Shown: one piece after another, positions 34,071 to 46,399 of the stretch
How the letters are laid out: each line of letters opens with the position of its first letter
How positions within the stretch are numbered: the stretch's first letter is position 1
NCBI GenBank assembly: GCA_029817715.1
Contig: JARUPY010000189.1
Coordinates: 2,976,001-3,040,000, forward strand
Source of the DNA: Melastoma dodecandrum
Taxonomy: Eukaryota; Streptophyta; Magnoliopsida; Myrtales; Melastomataceae
Direction: 5' to 3'
DNA: 64,000 nucleotides
Made by a program: the position numbers and the translations under genes
The notes under the pieces: model-generated
Databases searched by the model: none
The model's input: only the letters and a program-made list of their open reading frames with translations
Told to the model about the DNA's origin: nothing

Positions 34071-37000
34071 TTAGAGAGCAGAGAGGTCAGCTAGGACTTG
34101 TCCAATGTTCGGCCTCTCGCTCTCTGGGAGTATGCACCGGAGCGATATTGCGAGCAGCTCCTCCGTTTGCTCCTCCCCTCCTGCTATGTCCCTGTCGATG
34201 CAGTCTATTCCCCTGCCTTCTTGATGGCAGAGATGCACCCAATTCGTCAAGTTGACCACCCCTGGTTCCCCAAACACTATATCGCTCGCGCTTCTCCTCG
34301 TCAACAGTTCCATTAGTATGACCCCGTAGGAATAGACATCAGTCTTTGTCGTTGGGATGGGTTTGGCCGTGTCCTCCAGCTCGGGGGCCCGGTACCCTAA
34401 TGCCCCGAGGTTTAGAACCTGCTCTGCTATGCCTGCGGGTGTCATTAGCCGGTGAAGACCATAGTCAGTCAACAGGGGCCTGTTGTTCTGGCTACTTAGG
34501 AGAATATTCGAAGGCTTCAGATCCCCGTGGCAAATTCCTTTGTCGTGAAGGAATGACAAGCCACGAGCAGCGTCCATGGCAATATTTAGTCTCTGGCTTA
34601 GCGAAAGCGGAGGATGCCTCCGCGGGGTGGTCTCTGATAAATACGAACGACAAAGCGTGTCAGCAGTAAAGAGAATGAAAAGGAGAAAAAGAGACTACAA
34701 ATTCATTAGTAAACTCTTACCACGTGTGACAACTCGAAAACAGCTAATTTCAATGGACAAGTGAAACCAAGAATGGCATGACTAAAAGGAACCAAAGTAT
34801 AAAAACGATTTTCCGAAACTCTTACCGTACAGATGCAAAGCCAGGCTATCTCCCTGAACATAGTCAGCCAGCAAAAGCCTCTCTTGCTCTCTAGGGCCCC
34901 AATAGTAAGCTCGCAGAGGAACAATATTTGGATGCCGCAGACATCCAATCTTTTTCAGTTCCTTAGCAAAGTCCTTCTTATGCTTGACTAATCCTAACCT
35001 CAACCATTTAACGGTTAACACATGACCGCTGTCGAGAGTTGCTTTGTACAAAGTCCCATGGCTGCTTCTGCCGAGAACCTCTGCTGGAGCTCGGGATAAC
35101 TCCTGGGCAGTCAAGGACAAGGATGAATCCAAGAACGTGAGTTCCCCCATCAATCGGTCTGGCGAGTCAACACCTAACCCAGCTGGCCGTTCGTATCGGT
35201 CAATGAACTGGGGAGACGATGAAGGGGTTGAATCTATCAAAGATTTCCTTCCAGATGTTGTAGGGTTGATATCAAGAGAATCTGTTTTCGCTGAGGTGGT
35301 GGCAGCTGGAACAATATCAGGCACAACACGCTCGATTTCAGAACCAAACTCTGCTTGCCCAGAGAATGACCTGGAGTTTGACGTCAGCAAGTGGTCATTC
35401 GAGAAGCTCAATGAGGTCTGCGGCGGTGGATCGGTCGAGTGGAACTTGAAAAGAGGACCAGAAAACCTTCCCAACTTAATATCTCTTGCGGAGCCACTTC
35501 CATGGAAGTCCTTTTGGTGTGCCCGTCGATACACAAAGAAGGCGAAAACAATCATTAGCACAGCCACAAGAGAGGCCACCACAATGGCTGAGGTTAGACC
35601 AGCCTTTGAACCCCGAGATCGAAATTGGGGAGGGTGACCATGGCCATTGCTGTCAGGCTGTAGGTAGTCGCCTTTCGGCAAGATCAGCTTACTATTTCCA
35701 GGCTTGAAAGAAGAAGCGGGAAACTTTTGCAAGTTCCTAGGAACATGGCCTTCTAGATTATTCCTTGATACACTAAACACTGTCAGACTAGCAGGTAGAT
35801 TATTAGGAATAGTACCTGAGAAATTGTTTCCTGACAAATCAAGATAACCTAAATTGCTAAGTTTCCCTATCTCGGCCGGTATTTGTCCTGATAACTCATT
35901 CCTTGCTAGATTTAGCAATTGGAGACCCCCCATGTCGCCAATTGCTCCAGGCAAAGGACCACTCAGGGAATTCCCAGAAAGGTCAAGAGACTCCATGAGC
36001 ATAGAAGTAGACATAACCAACAACTCACTAATATGACCACTCTGAACAGGAATTGGCCCCGTAAGCTGATTACCAGACAGATTTAAGGAAGTCAGTGTTG
36101 ACAAGAAGAAACCGCCTGGAATCATCCCCTGAAGCTCATTTGAGCTGAGGTCCAACACTGACAGCTTCAGATAGCTCCTTGATAAAGATGGCAGATTACC
36201 TCCCAAAGAATTATTGCTGATCTTAAGGGTTGTTAAGCTCTGATATTGAGACGTCAAACTAGGAATGCTGCCAGAGAGCATATTGGAACTCAAGTCGAGA
36301 TAATCTAACGATGCTTCCCAGGTCTCCAGGGTGGACACGTCATCGGTAATCATATTTTTGCTCAAGTCTAGAGAGATGCAACTTTTTAGAGAAGTTGGCA
36401 AAGAGCCAGATATCTGATTTGACGAAAGATTCAGGATCTTCAATGTCATAGAATTCACAGTAGATATGGAACCTGCAGAAACATTATCACATGAGAACCC
36501 TAACCAGCATTGAGAGTAATCAAATGGAAAGGAACTCCGATGATGACATACAAACATAGAATCCTGAAGCACAATCATTTCTTGAGAAAATGACACTAAA
36601 GTCGCCTAATATTCAGTCACATAAATCAATCTATCATAGCCATTCACAAGAATTCAGCTATCGGAGCCCAACAAAGTACATTGCAAGTTGCAACACACTA
36701 TTCAGCCCTCTTGTAGTGGAAAATATTTATAAGGAATATAATTTCATAATTTTGCAGTAAATCAGATGATGAGTCTCGGAGCAACGACAAAGTTACTACA
36801 TGCTTTAGTAATATTCCTGTCAGATTGAAAACAAAAAAAAATAACCCCTTTCCAAATCTTTACAAGGATAATGATCCATACATATATGTCCATCCTTAGT
36901 TTACCTCTTACTAGCTAGGGAGTGCGACTAATATTTAGGATCACTTCTAACTATTACTATGCTTCACTTATTTAAAGCGGCATTTATAACATGATCTCAT

Positions 37001-38784
37001 ATAATAACTCCATATGCACGTCCACTGCACACGACTATATCACGGAGGGTACATGAATACCACGGAGAAAGACTACATCTCCATATCATTGAATAATTGG
37101 TGTCTGTGGCAAAAGAATAGGTAAAAATTGGGTTTTGAGTTCCCAGGCTGCATTACTCATCCTCAATCCTCATGACATGCAATAGGAAGATCTAAACCAA
37201 AGCCGCATTTAGGGTTCCATGCTATTAAAGAATATAGATGTCGACAGCTAACAATATGATGAACTGGCCAATTCCCTGGTTATGAAATGATTATCAAAAC
37301 ATGCATGGTTTAAGGAGAAACCCCCTTAAGTCATAAAGAGTAGCTGGAAATTCAGGATAAATTAGGTACATCACATTAGAATATTGAGAACTTATCAAAC
37401 AACAGATAAACGGTTCCCTCATCTCTATCAATATAATTAATGGCTAAGAAGATGCCACAAGCCCTCAGGCAGGCATAGATAGTGTCAATTCCGATAAGCA
37501 GGTTTAAGTATACAAGGAATCAAAGGGACATGAAAGAATTCCACAGCATAAAGGCAGGAGCTGACAATGAGAAAACTGATCTTGCAGACACAAGTCATGA
37601 AATCAGGCTACAATCCACAGAAATTTGTACAGCCATCTCAATCACTGACAAAATAACCTATAGATATAACTAGATCTTTAAAGGCACATCTTTAATATGG
37701 GAACTCATTCATGTAATCTTCAAACACACTATCCTTAAAGTACGTATATAAATTGAAGAGCACCAGACCATGGAAATCCATAACTGGAAAGAAACAAAAG
37801 TTTCAGAAAATTTGCCATACGATGACTAGTTGGCACAAAGTCAAATCAATTACCTGTAAAACCATTGCCACTGAGGTCCAATTCCTGCAGCTGGCTTCCT
37901 GCCTCAAACAATGACTCTGGCATTGACCCAAACAACAAATTGTTCCGTAACTTCAAAATTTTCAAATTCGGCAGTGAACTAAAAGAAGGAAACAGTCCAG
38001 TAATGCTATTATTACTCAAATCTAGAACCTCCAAATTTGTAAACATCTGAATAGTCTCCCCGTCAAAAAATCCACCATTCAAATTGTTATGGCTCAGATT
38101 CAAATACTTTGCTGTATTAGCCAAGCTAGAGGCATTTGATATCCCAACATTGATGCTCCCAAAGAACCGATTCAAACTCAAATCCACATGCTCAACATTC
38201 CGGAACTGCTGGAAAAGCACCCCGACATCGCCCCACAGATCGTTACCATGCACATCAAACACCTTCAACTGCTGCAAGTTACTCAACCCATCTGGATATC
38301 CACCCGAGAATCCGTTCATGGACAAATTCAAATAATTCAGACTATACAAGCCGTTCAATTTACCAGGGATCGGCCCGTAAAAGCTATTGTCAGAGAGATC
38401 CAGGTACTGCAACGACCCCATTGACCCGAACTTGGGCTCGATCCGACCCGTGAAGTTATTCCCAGAAAGAGTCAAGTTCCTGAGCATTGACAGCCCAGTC
38501 AACGTGTGAAACTTGAGCTCACCGGCGAGACCGAGGCCATCAAGGGCAACGGACACAATATGCTCCCCATTGCTGTCGCACAACACGCCCTCCCACGAAC
38601 CCGAACAGGGATTTGGAGCCGCCGAGGGGTCCCACGAACTGAGCACCTTCCCTAGAGGGTCAACCTGGACGCCCTTTTTGAACTCGAGCAGGTACGTAAC
38701 GTCAGAATAGGAGGTCGACAGCGAACAACACAACAGAAGGATCAACAACAAAAACGACACCGCGCAGAACCCACTGCAACCCAT
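34071..38784 (-). CDS. LRR receptor-like pseudokinase of the At5g10020 type
   Basis: Single-pass plasma-membrane LRR-III receptor-like protein, 1,046 residues from three exons (38784-37854, 36472-34826, 34633-34071) in frame; the usual length for this family. Residues 1 to about 26 are a hydrophobic signal peptide (FLLLILLLCCSLS). An LRRNT cap (SWDPSAAPNPCSGSWEGVLC) is followed by around 20 LRRs of the LxxLxLSxNxxxGxIP type. One membrane span is at roughly 610-635 (TSAIVVASLVAVLMIVFAFF), then a Ser-rich juxtamembrane region and a kinase-like domain. The ATP-site lysine is present (LTVKWLR), but the catalytic loop reads HGDLKPSN instead of HRD, and DFG is replaced by DYG (LLTDYGL). It probably signals as a pseudokinase co-receptor. 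Intron 1 is 1.38 kb. No disabling mutation seen. Confidence 0.93.
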
Positions 38785-38929
38785 CGACTTTAGAGTCCAA
38801 TGCAGGGAAGGGAATCCCTAACCGAGCATCGAAAGGGGTCAAAACACAGCCACTGACCCACCGGAGACTAGGGAACCCTAGAACAGTCAGATTTGGGGAA
38901 GTGAAAATCACATTGTATGTGACCCCAAT

Positions 38930-40060
38930 ATGTCAAAAGGGTATCCGAAACCGCCGGAAAGTGAGAAACTTGGGGAGGAGGAAGGGGGGGGGGGGGAGTG
39001 GCGGAGACAAATGGGGTCGTCCTCAGGACAAGGACAGGACAGCTTAACGAGGAAGGGTTTGTCCTCGTATCATTTGACTGAAAAATAAAAGAAATGCAGG
39101 GGGTGGGGGGGGAGGTATGATCGTGAGACAGAGTAGAGTAGTGGGTGGGTTTGGACTGAGGAAATAAAAAAAAAGGGGGTAAAAGAAGGAAAGGAGGGAT
39201 GTTGAAGCCTCGTTACGTTGGTTGGAGTTTGTGGACGATTGAGTAACTACAGTCTGTACACCACCAGCACTGTCTAATTTAAAATATGGTAATCACACCA
39301 TAATCGACGGTGGCATTTGCATTGCCACAAAAGGACAGGCAACAGTGAACCCAACGCCATGAAATATTCGAGGGAGGGACGATGCACCCCAAGAATTGAT
39401 GGTTTGTAAGGAGATACCATCTAAAAAAGGCCAAATTAGTAATTCAATCACGTACTATTTCCATTCTTTTCGATCTATTCTGTCGTTTGAAACGTATACA
39501 GCAACTCATATTTAAGCCGTTATCTCGATTTTAGCCTCCGTTATCTCGATTTTACCAAAATCAATATAAAAATAAAAGTTAGTTACAAAATTATAGAATA
39601 AACTAAGTTAATGCTAAAATAAAAAGTTGGCACAAATAGAATATATTCTGCATAAATTTTAAGTTTTCTTTTGTTTTTTTTTTTTTGCTGGTCTTGTTCA
39701 TTCATTTAAGGTTAGGATCATTGCTTTATTTTACTAATTTGTATGTCGCCTTTAATTTTAATACAGTTCGATCCATCATCATGCAGAGATGTGAGAGCTC
39801 TCTATCTCTATCCCCAACTTGAGAAAGAACAACCAACGTCACTAGACTGTGTTTGTGCACATTGAAATGTTTAAAAGCGTCCAACATTCTTTCTCATCAC
39901 TCCTTTTCACACTCGTGTTTTTGTTTTTTTTTCTAAATAGATCAGTGATTTATGTTTGGTCCTGAGAGAGAAAAGAAAAACGACGACGTCATCCATGTTG
40001 TTAAGAAAATCAACAAAAAGAAAGAGGAGAAGAAAGAAAAAACAATAATTGGGAAGAAGT
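38930..40060. other. Upstream region of the LRR pseudokinase gene
   Basis: G-runs (near 38986 and 39107) and AT-rich DNA with T-runs. It holds the promoter and leader of the minus-strand kinase gene, but no motif is clear enough to call. Confidence 0.35.
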
Positions 40061-40324
40061 ATTTCTTGTTTGGCAAATTATTGATATTTGGCCCCAACTA
40101 TAGGCCAACTTTACGTTTTGTCATATCGTTTAAAAATTTTTTGATTTGGTCTTATTTCAATTTTAATTTTCGATTTAGCCTTATTTGTAACGGACGTTAC
40201 GATTCGGTGACGTATATGTGACTATTCCTTTTATTATATTAAATAATTTGACACGTCATTTTGTTTTCATACGTGGACATTAATAAATAAAAAAATAAAA
40301 AAGGCTCTCCCCTCCCCTGCGAAG

Positions 40325-40440
40325 CTTCGCCTCTCTCGATCGAGTACCCTCCGATGTCCTCGTCTCCTGCGACGGCACGTTCTCCGTGATTTTCTTCCCG
40401 ATCAATGATAACCCCTACTCCTTCGCCGTCAACAGGAGGT
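40325..40440 (+). pseudogene. Captured fragment of a ZmPK1-like S-domain receptor kinase
   Basis: The + strand reads SDVLVSCDGTFSVIFFPIND then NPYSFAVN. Plant ZmPK1-like S-domain (G-type lectin) receptor kinases carry the similar DVLVSPDGTFSAGFYPVGDN in the lectin N-terminus. The fragment has substitutions at key positions and leads into low-complexity Gly-rich frames. It lies wholly between Mutator inverted repeats. I judge it a captured, non-functional exon piece. Confidence 0.65.
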
Positions 40441-40449
40441 TGCTGGAAT

Positions 40450-40790
40450 TCGGGGTGGGGCAGGGGCGGGGGGGAGGGGGAGGGGGTGGGTGTGGGGGCA
40501 GGAAGGGGCTGGGTGTGGGGGTAGTTTTGGGGGAGGGGGGAGGGGGGAAGGAGAGGGTGACGGTGAAATTTTTGGGGGAGGGGGAGGGAGTAGGTGTGGG
40601 GGGCAGTTTTGAGGGGAGGGGCAGGGAAGGGGCGAGGGTGATGGTGGGGGCGGGGGGGAATTTTGGGGGATGGGGGAGGGGGGAGGGGGAGGGTGATCGT
40701 GGGGTGAAGGGAAGTTTTGGGGGAGGGGGTAGGAGTGGGTGTGGGGCCAGGCGCGGGAGAGGGGGAGCGGAGGAAACGGAGACGAGGAGA
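40450..40790. repeat. G-rich low-complexity tract inside the Pack-MULE
   Basis: Runs of G with interspersed A and T, e.g. GGGGGAGGGGGAGGGG-type words. Open frames for Gly-rich and Pro-rich peptides result from composition. It could form G-quadruplexes; that is inference. Confidence 0.75.
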
Positions 40791-41019
40791 AAGTTACAGG
40801 GCCACGTAGGCATAATTTATAAGTCAGAAGACTACGTGGACAATAATATTATCGACGTTAGAGACACGTTATATTTTCGTAACGTCCGTTACAAATAAGG
40901 CTAAATCGAAAATTAAAATTGAAATAAGGCCAAATCAAAAAATTTTTAAACGATATGACAAAACGTAAAGTTGGCCTATAGTTGGGGCTAAATATCGATA
41001 ATTTGCCTTCTTGTTTTAC

Positions 41020-41660
41020 TAATATTTTTGGTAATGAATTATTGATCGTCGTACATTTTGTGAAGGGTTGGGGTGTGAGAACAGAGGGAGGGAAGGGCCC
41101 CCACAAACTCACATGGCCGTGTAAGCGGAACGATGCCCCTTTTTGTGGCCGTCAGGCATCCCCTTTCTAGGCAAAATTATCCCCATTTGTGCCCCCCACC
41201 TACCGGAATGGGTGGCGTCGGCCGTCTAAGAGAAAGGTTTCTGCAACTTGTTGGTTAAGGAAGCCATTGGCTTATTAGTTTAGTAGCAGGCTCTTCCTAA
41301 TCCTGTGGACTTTCGGTGGGTCAATCAATGATTAATACCCTTCTGATAATCGATCCCAAATCTTAGGTAACTAACATCCTAAAAAGACAGCGAACAACCA
41401 AAGGCCACATGGAGACAGGCACAGACAGATACATCTGGACTAGAAGAAAACCAAAACCATCATCCCTTTTCCCACCACACATTCTTGTATAGATCTAACT
41501 CAATACTGTCTAGTTCACAATTAAGACAAGCGTATATCAACGGAGAATAGAAGATGCATTCATTTGCAAGACAGATGGCTTAGGTACAGAAATATGATAG
41601 CTCGTGCATACCTGACAATACAACATTAAGAACAATCATTTGGCCCCGGTGAATCGTGCC
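41020..41660. other. Intergenic, 3' side of the MARCH-type gene
   Basis: Non-coding sequence between the Pack-MULE and the RING-CH gene. No feature recognised. Confidence 0.35.
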
Positions 41661-41860
41661 AATGAACTTCACAAGTGAGTTTTCCCACTGGCAGAACCGT
41701 AAACAGGGTTGTTTCCTTGGTCACTTGTTTTTTCTGATTTGTCCTTTTTCCCCTTTGTGTTGGGACTGTACATCGCAGATGCTTTGAGATGGTGCAGGTG
41801 GAAACGACAGTTAAACGATTTGTTATTCTTCAGAATGCAGAGAAGATGAGGCAATATTTA

Positions 41861-44800
41861 CTAAAGGACGCCGAGAGCCTTGAGCTGCCGAACGTGCTCA
41901 GGGGGAAGAGGTGGGGGAGACCAGTCGGATCCGGTTGTTTCACCATCGACATCCTCCACAACATACTCCTGAAAATGCAAGAGATCAAATAAGGTGATAA
42001 AAGCAGAACAATAGATGCCACTAAAACTCACAAGCCCCAAACATGTTCGGTTGGGTAAACGATGAGCTAAAACATCCCTGCGAAAATAGAATCAACTCCA
42101 GGACACCAGCAAACCAGTGCTTAAGGACACATGACAAAGGAAAACGATTCAACCCAAAAACGAGTTTCGCATGACTTGGTACTAGAATATGAGATGCCTG
42201 AAAAAGGAAAAATCATTAAAGTATCCAATCAAAATAGCACAGCCTCCTAGAGAACAATATCCTTAATCTCATTGTTTTCCTAGAAAACAAAACATATAAT
42301 AACACAGGCAACAGAAAAATCATCAAAGGAGTGATTGTGAAATGATCCCTACACTTCCAATTGTTGTTCGATTTGTTCCACTATCTAAACAACTAATCTC
42401 CTATATGCCCCTGATAACCTGGTGAATTATTTTTGTTTGTTTGAAGCAATCAATTGGTAATTTCTGAAAGGAACAGGCAGTTAGATCATGGTGTCTACAA
42501 TTCTAAGAAGTGTCCAACAACATAATATTGAGCCAAATTTTAGCCTCATATTTGCTATATCTTCACAGCCTGAGACCAGATCATATATCTACTCAAACTC
42601 TATGAACATGGAGACATGAGTGATTAAACATATCACATTGAAAGCTAAATACTTCCCGGAACCATTTTAGTTTATGAGAGGATAAACAAAATAAATTGAC
42701 TAAGGGCAAAGCATTACCCAAAACAGTTAAAGCAGCTGCAATGCATCTTTCAAAATGAAATTGTTCTTTTAACAAAATTAAAAACCATCCAACCAACTCA
42801 CTTTAGTTAGCATCCGTTTGGCAAGTATGTGATAATGCCTCTGCCATATCCTCTGGCCCACCATTGTGGCAACTAAGACGCTATAAAATATCCCAATCAC
42901 AGTAAACAGCCCAAGAACAATCAAGGCCATGATAAGAAGCAGCGGTAACCCAGCTTCACCAGCACCTGCTAAGCATCCACATTCAGTGGCTGAACTTGCA
43001 CAACTTTCAAAACACGTAGTACAATCAGTCCACATGCAGAGTGTTCCAGGCAAATGGCAATCTGCACAAATTCTGGTGACAAAGCAATCATAATAAGAAG
43101 TCAGTATGACCAGGTGAACATACACTGAGAAACTCAATAAGCATAAGGAGAAACTGTAACGGATGCTAAAATTTGGTCCAATATAGCTAAGGCTGTCTAG
43201 AGGTTGCCAATTCTATTACATGAATGGAAATTTCACATATTCTAGTCCTCTGAACCTGTTCCTTCAATAAGGATGGCACCCGACTTTGTTCAGGTAAAGC
43301 TCACCAAAAAGACTTCACATTTGCTGGACTAAGTACATTCGATTCATTAAGGTTATCACTTTTAAAAAATATTTGAAGTAGATATATTTTGGTGGTATTT
43401 GAGACAGGAGTTCCTGCACACTGAAGAGAGTAGGAAGTCTTAAATGATGTATATAATTCTATAATGATCATAACAGGGTCAGAAATATACCCAGGATGAC
43501 AGCAACATAAACACAATTCACGACAAGGCTGAGCCAAATCATTCCGCACTCTACGGTCATAACAAGTTATGAAGCATCCAGACAGGCCCAGCAAAGCAAA
43601 GAATAGTAAAGCTCCTGCAAGGTAATGGGATTGAGAAAAAAAGTAAGGATCACGACCACAACTTTCATTAGCAGAAAGGGGCAGATAAAATAACTATCAC
43701 AAAACTGAGTTATATAGGAAAGAAAATTTGTGGAACTATATTTACTTCATAGAATCCGAAGTTTACCACAGATATAATAGAAACTAAGTTCGCTATCGAA
43801 TCCCCATGCTAAACGAAGCCAATATTGCTGGTATCCATCAATCAGATACACCAGATATGAAAGAGAAGATATGACCTGGAACAAATGGTTGACAGATGAG
43901 AACAAGATTCTGAAATGGATGAAGAAAATGACATTGAAAAGAAGAAAGATGTAACCAATGACCTACAAGTTGAACACCCAAGAAAATGAACAGGATGTCT
44001 CTAGTCACAAAGAACCGGAATTTCAAGGTTCGCCACTTTCTGTCAGCTGCAACATGAACTCTTAGATGATAGGGTGCCTTGCAGGTAGTGCAATGGGCAA
44101 ATGCAAACCCTTCCTGCAGAACATAATTAGGACAGAAAAAAAGTGTTTAGTATGGGCACCGGTTAGGGTACATTTTATTTAACCATCAAGGTAATAGAAC
44201 CACTTCGTACAACAAGACTACAGGAAGGCCACTAGAAAAAGAATGAGAACATAATAACCCCCCTCCCCCCCCTCCCCCCCCCAAAAGAAAAATAAATAAA
44301 AAGAGTAAAAAAGCCTGAAATAAAATGAGCGGAGAAGCAGCAGTTGCCGCCAAGGGATAAAGATACCAGTCAACTACTGATGCTTAATCAGAGAGGCAAC
44401 CATTGATGGAAAGGCAAAATTATTCCCGCAAGGACAAAGTTCTCAGATTAGAATCCCTTGAAGGCTTAAACTATGCCACATGGTGCCTACGCCTACCAAA
44501 TTCATTTACCAGAAATTTGAGAAATTCAATCTGTACATTCTGATAACCAACATCGAGGATAATCCAAATACAAAATATTGTTAGTTGCATGCACATTATC
44601 AACATAATGATCATCAGAAAACAATGATCACTGACTAAACTCCAGGCTCCAGCACTACAACCAAATGACGTTCAACAGATACATTAGTCGAACACGATCA
44701 CAACAAGACACCTACCCTCACGGCTCGCCAGTGGTCCAAACACTCGCGGTGGACGTACTTAGACGTCCCCTTACACTTGCAAGGAGCAATGAAATCCCTA

Positions 44801-45036
44801 CCTGCAGCGAGCGCAGAAAACCAAATCCCAAGTCAGAAAAAAAGAAACTAACAATCTAAACCACCTACACAACACACCTAACCACACATGCCGGGGGATC
44901 CATCGGGCTTACCGTCGGTTTCGAAGCAGATTCGACACTGGATTTGATCGCCGGGACCAGCCTCGAGGTCGATGTCGGAAGGTTCCACGATCGGCGATGG
45001 GGCCACCAGGGGCGACGACGCCAGACGATCGGCCAT
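41861..45036 (-). CDS. RING-CH (MARCH-type) membrane E3 ubiquitin ligase
   Basis: Membrane-anchored E3 ligase expected to transfer ubiquitin with an E2; substrates unknown. Seven exons keep frame: 45036-44913, 44801-44716, 44113-43967, 43875-43767, 43614-43491, 43072-42802, 41968-41861, giving 322 residues. The RING-CH domain starts at residue 34 (QCRICFETDG), then APCKCKGTSKYVHRECLDHW and FAHCTTCKAPY, a C4HC3 pattern. Hydrophobic segments follow at about 108-131 (FVTRDILFIFLGVQL, SSLSYLVYLI), 157-170 and 232-258. A Cys-rich loop (LCLCCCHPG, CADCHLPGTLCMWTDCTTCF) lies between the last two. The tail is SPPPLPPEHVRQLKALGVL. The start is the ATG before ADRLASS. An in-frame ATG at 45246 would add a leader through an (ATT)n run and is less likely. 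Confidence 0.93.
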
Positions 45037-45193
45037 TCGTTGATTCCTAGGGTTTTCGGGCGGGAGGAATCCCCCAGCCCCCTTCGACTTCCTATTGGGT
45101 TTTGATTTGATGCTTTGCTCTACTCCCAAGCCGGGACAGCGAAATGGAATTTGCTTCTCCTGTGACGGATTTAGACGGGACAGGGCTCTTGCC

Positions 45194-45222
45194 TTTATTA
45201 TTATTATTATTATTATTATTAT
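45194..45222. repeat. (TTA)n/(ATT)n microsatellite in the 5' leader of the RING-CH gene
   Basis: About nine trinucleotide repeats just upstream of the start. They translate as poly-Ile in the extended frame, which argues that the true start is downstream. Confidence 0.85.
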
Positions 45223-45249
45223 GGGGTTAAGGGGAAAAGAAGGCAATTT

Positions 45250-45950
45250 AATTTAGGTCAGGTTTAGGATTAAGACGTGATTTGGATGTAAGATGCCAAA
45301 ACCTCTTTTCTTGTAATTATAACTTTAGTTTCTTATTTATTTTCTTATTAATTAGTTCTCAAGCACTTACATTACCACATCTCACTAGAACAACTTTTCT
45401 TTTTCTTTTTTTCTAATACCTGAAGACACCAAAATCTCCCCGTACGAAATGTTAAACAAAAAATATAAATGATCGGATGAAGATATCTAGTCACGGACGA
45501 CCATGCAAGTGGTCCGATTCAATTTTCTAAGAGTGGCGAATGTTGGTTTAACGAAATATTAGCAATACTTTAGAAGATACGATGCGGAAGTAGTTTGAGC
45601 TTACAAGCATGATCCGACAAAACTTGATGAAGAACATGGATCAACACCGGAGTAGTGGATGGGAGCATGATTTCATGAGTCAAGGGTGGATAATCCTTAG
45701 ACACCTACCTTGAGCTTCAGACTCCTCGGGGATTAGAATTTTTTGTAAAATTATTTAAAGAAACTATGTCCTTGGGAGTGACTCAATCAGTGCGCATGTC
45801 CGTTGATGGTTTTTCTTCACTTGTACATTGAGAAAATGTCATTGTTATGATGAGTTGCTTCCGATTTCTAACTATAGAATTTCCATTAACCTCGGTATGA
45901 GGTGATCCTTAAGCTAGGATGGAGTAGTATATGTAAAAACATTAACTTTG
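45250..45950. other. Intergenic, no recognised feature
   Basis: AT-rich sequence upstream of the RING-CH gene, merging into Gypsy relics near 45960. No motif called. Confidence 0.35.
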
Positions 45951-45959
45951 GCTTGGAAG

Positions 45960-46340
45960 GGCCATTAATAGTCAATATTATGTATTTCGGGTGGATAATA
46001 AACGCTCAGTTTCATCTTGGTCAAATCAACTTTTGTAGAAGAATGTGCCTTAAGGTGTTGTGAATGCTATTTCTTCTTTGTCTTCTTTGGCCATATAGAT
46101 TTGATTGTAGCAAGAAATGAAAGAGAATTTTTCGAAGCTAACAGTATTGTTCTCCAGCAGGTCGATAAGTGGCAGAGGAAAGTCGTCTTTGGGACTTATT
46201 TTGTTGAGGTCACGATCGAACCTTTCTATTCTTCTTGATGATAAGGATGATGTTTGCAATCCACTGTGGATATCTGGTCACCTTGATAAAGTTGACTTTG
46301 AGGAGTCTGTCAACCTTAACTTTTATTGCAAGAGTCGACT
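45960..46340 (-). pseudogene. Gypsy reverse transcriptase fragment, second family
   Basis: The minus strand reads VDRLLKVNFIKVTRYPQWIA then DRDLNKISPKDDFPLPLIDL and YNQIYMAKEDKEEIAF. This is the start of a Ty3/Gypsy RT of a different type from the adjacent Athila-like RT, whose own matching segment is already present at 46840-46950. Stops and frame breaks occur. It is an isolated relic. Confidence 0.65.
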
Positions 46341-46399
46341 CGAATTTGTATCAACATTGCTTCTGTTTTATGGGATGAATTAACGAATTAATGGGGATT

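Larger units (their letters stand above)
40072..41007. mobile_element. Mutator-like Pack-MULE with captured gene fragment
   Basis: About 140-bp terminal inverted repeats (40072-40210 and 40865-41007; inner words GGCCAACTTTACGTTTTGTC and ATAAGGCTAAATCG on opposite strands). The element begins GGCAAATTATTGATATTTGG and ends with its near-complement. Flanks are TTCTTGTTT at 40063-40071 and TTCTTGTTT at 41008-41016, a perfect 9-bp target duplication, the Mutator signature. There is no transposase inside. The interior has a captured coding fragment (about 40325-40440) and a G-rich low-complexity stretch (40450-40790). Confidence 0.92.

Noticed and set aside
40386..40898. 170-codon Gly-rich open frame
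   Set aside because: Low-complexity G-rich DNA inside a Mutator element; only the first ~30 codons resemble a protein (captured S-domain piece).
45037..45246. Extended N-terminus of the RING-CH protein from an upstream Met
   Set aside because: It reads through an (ATT)n microsatellite as poly-Ile, unlike family N-termini; likely 5' leader.
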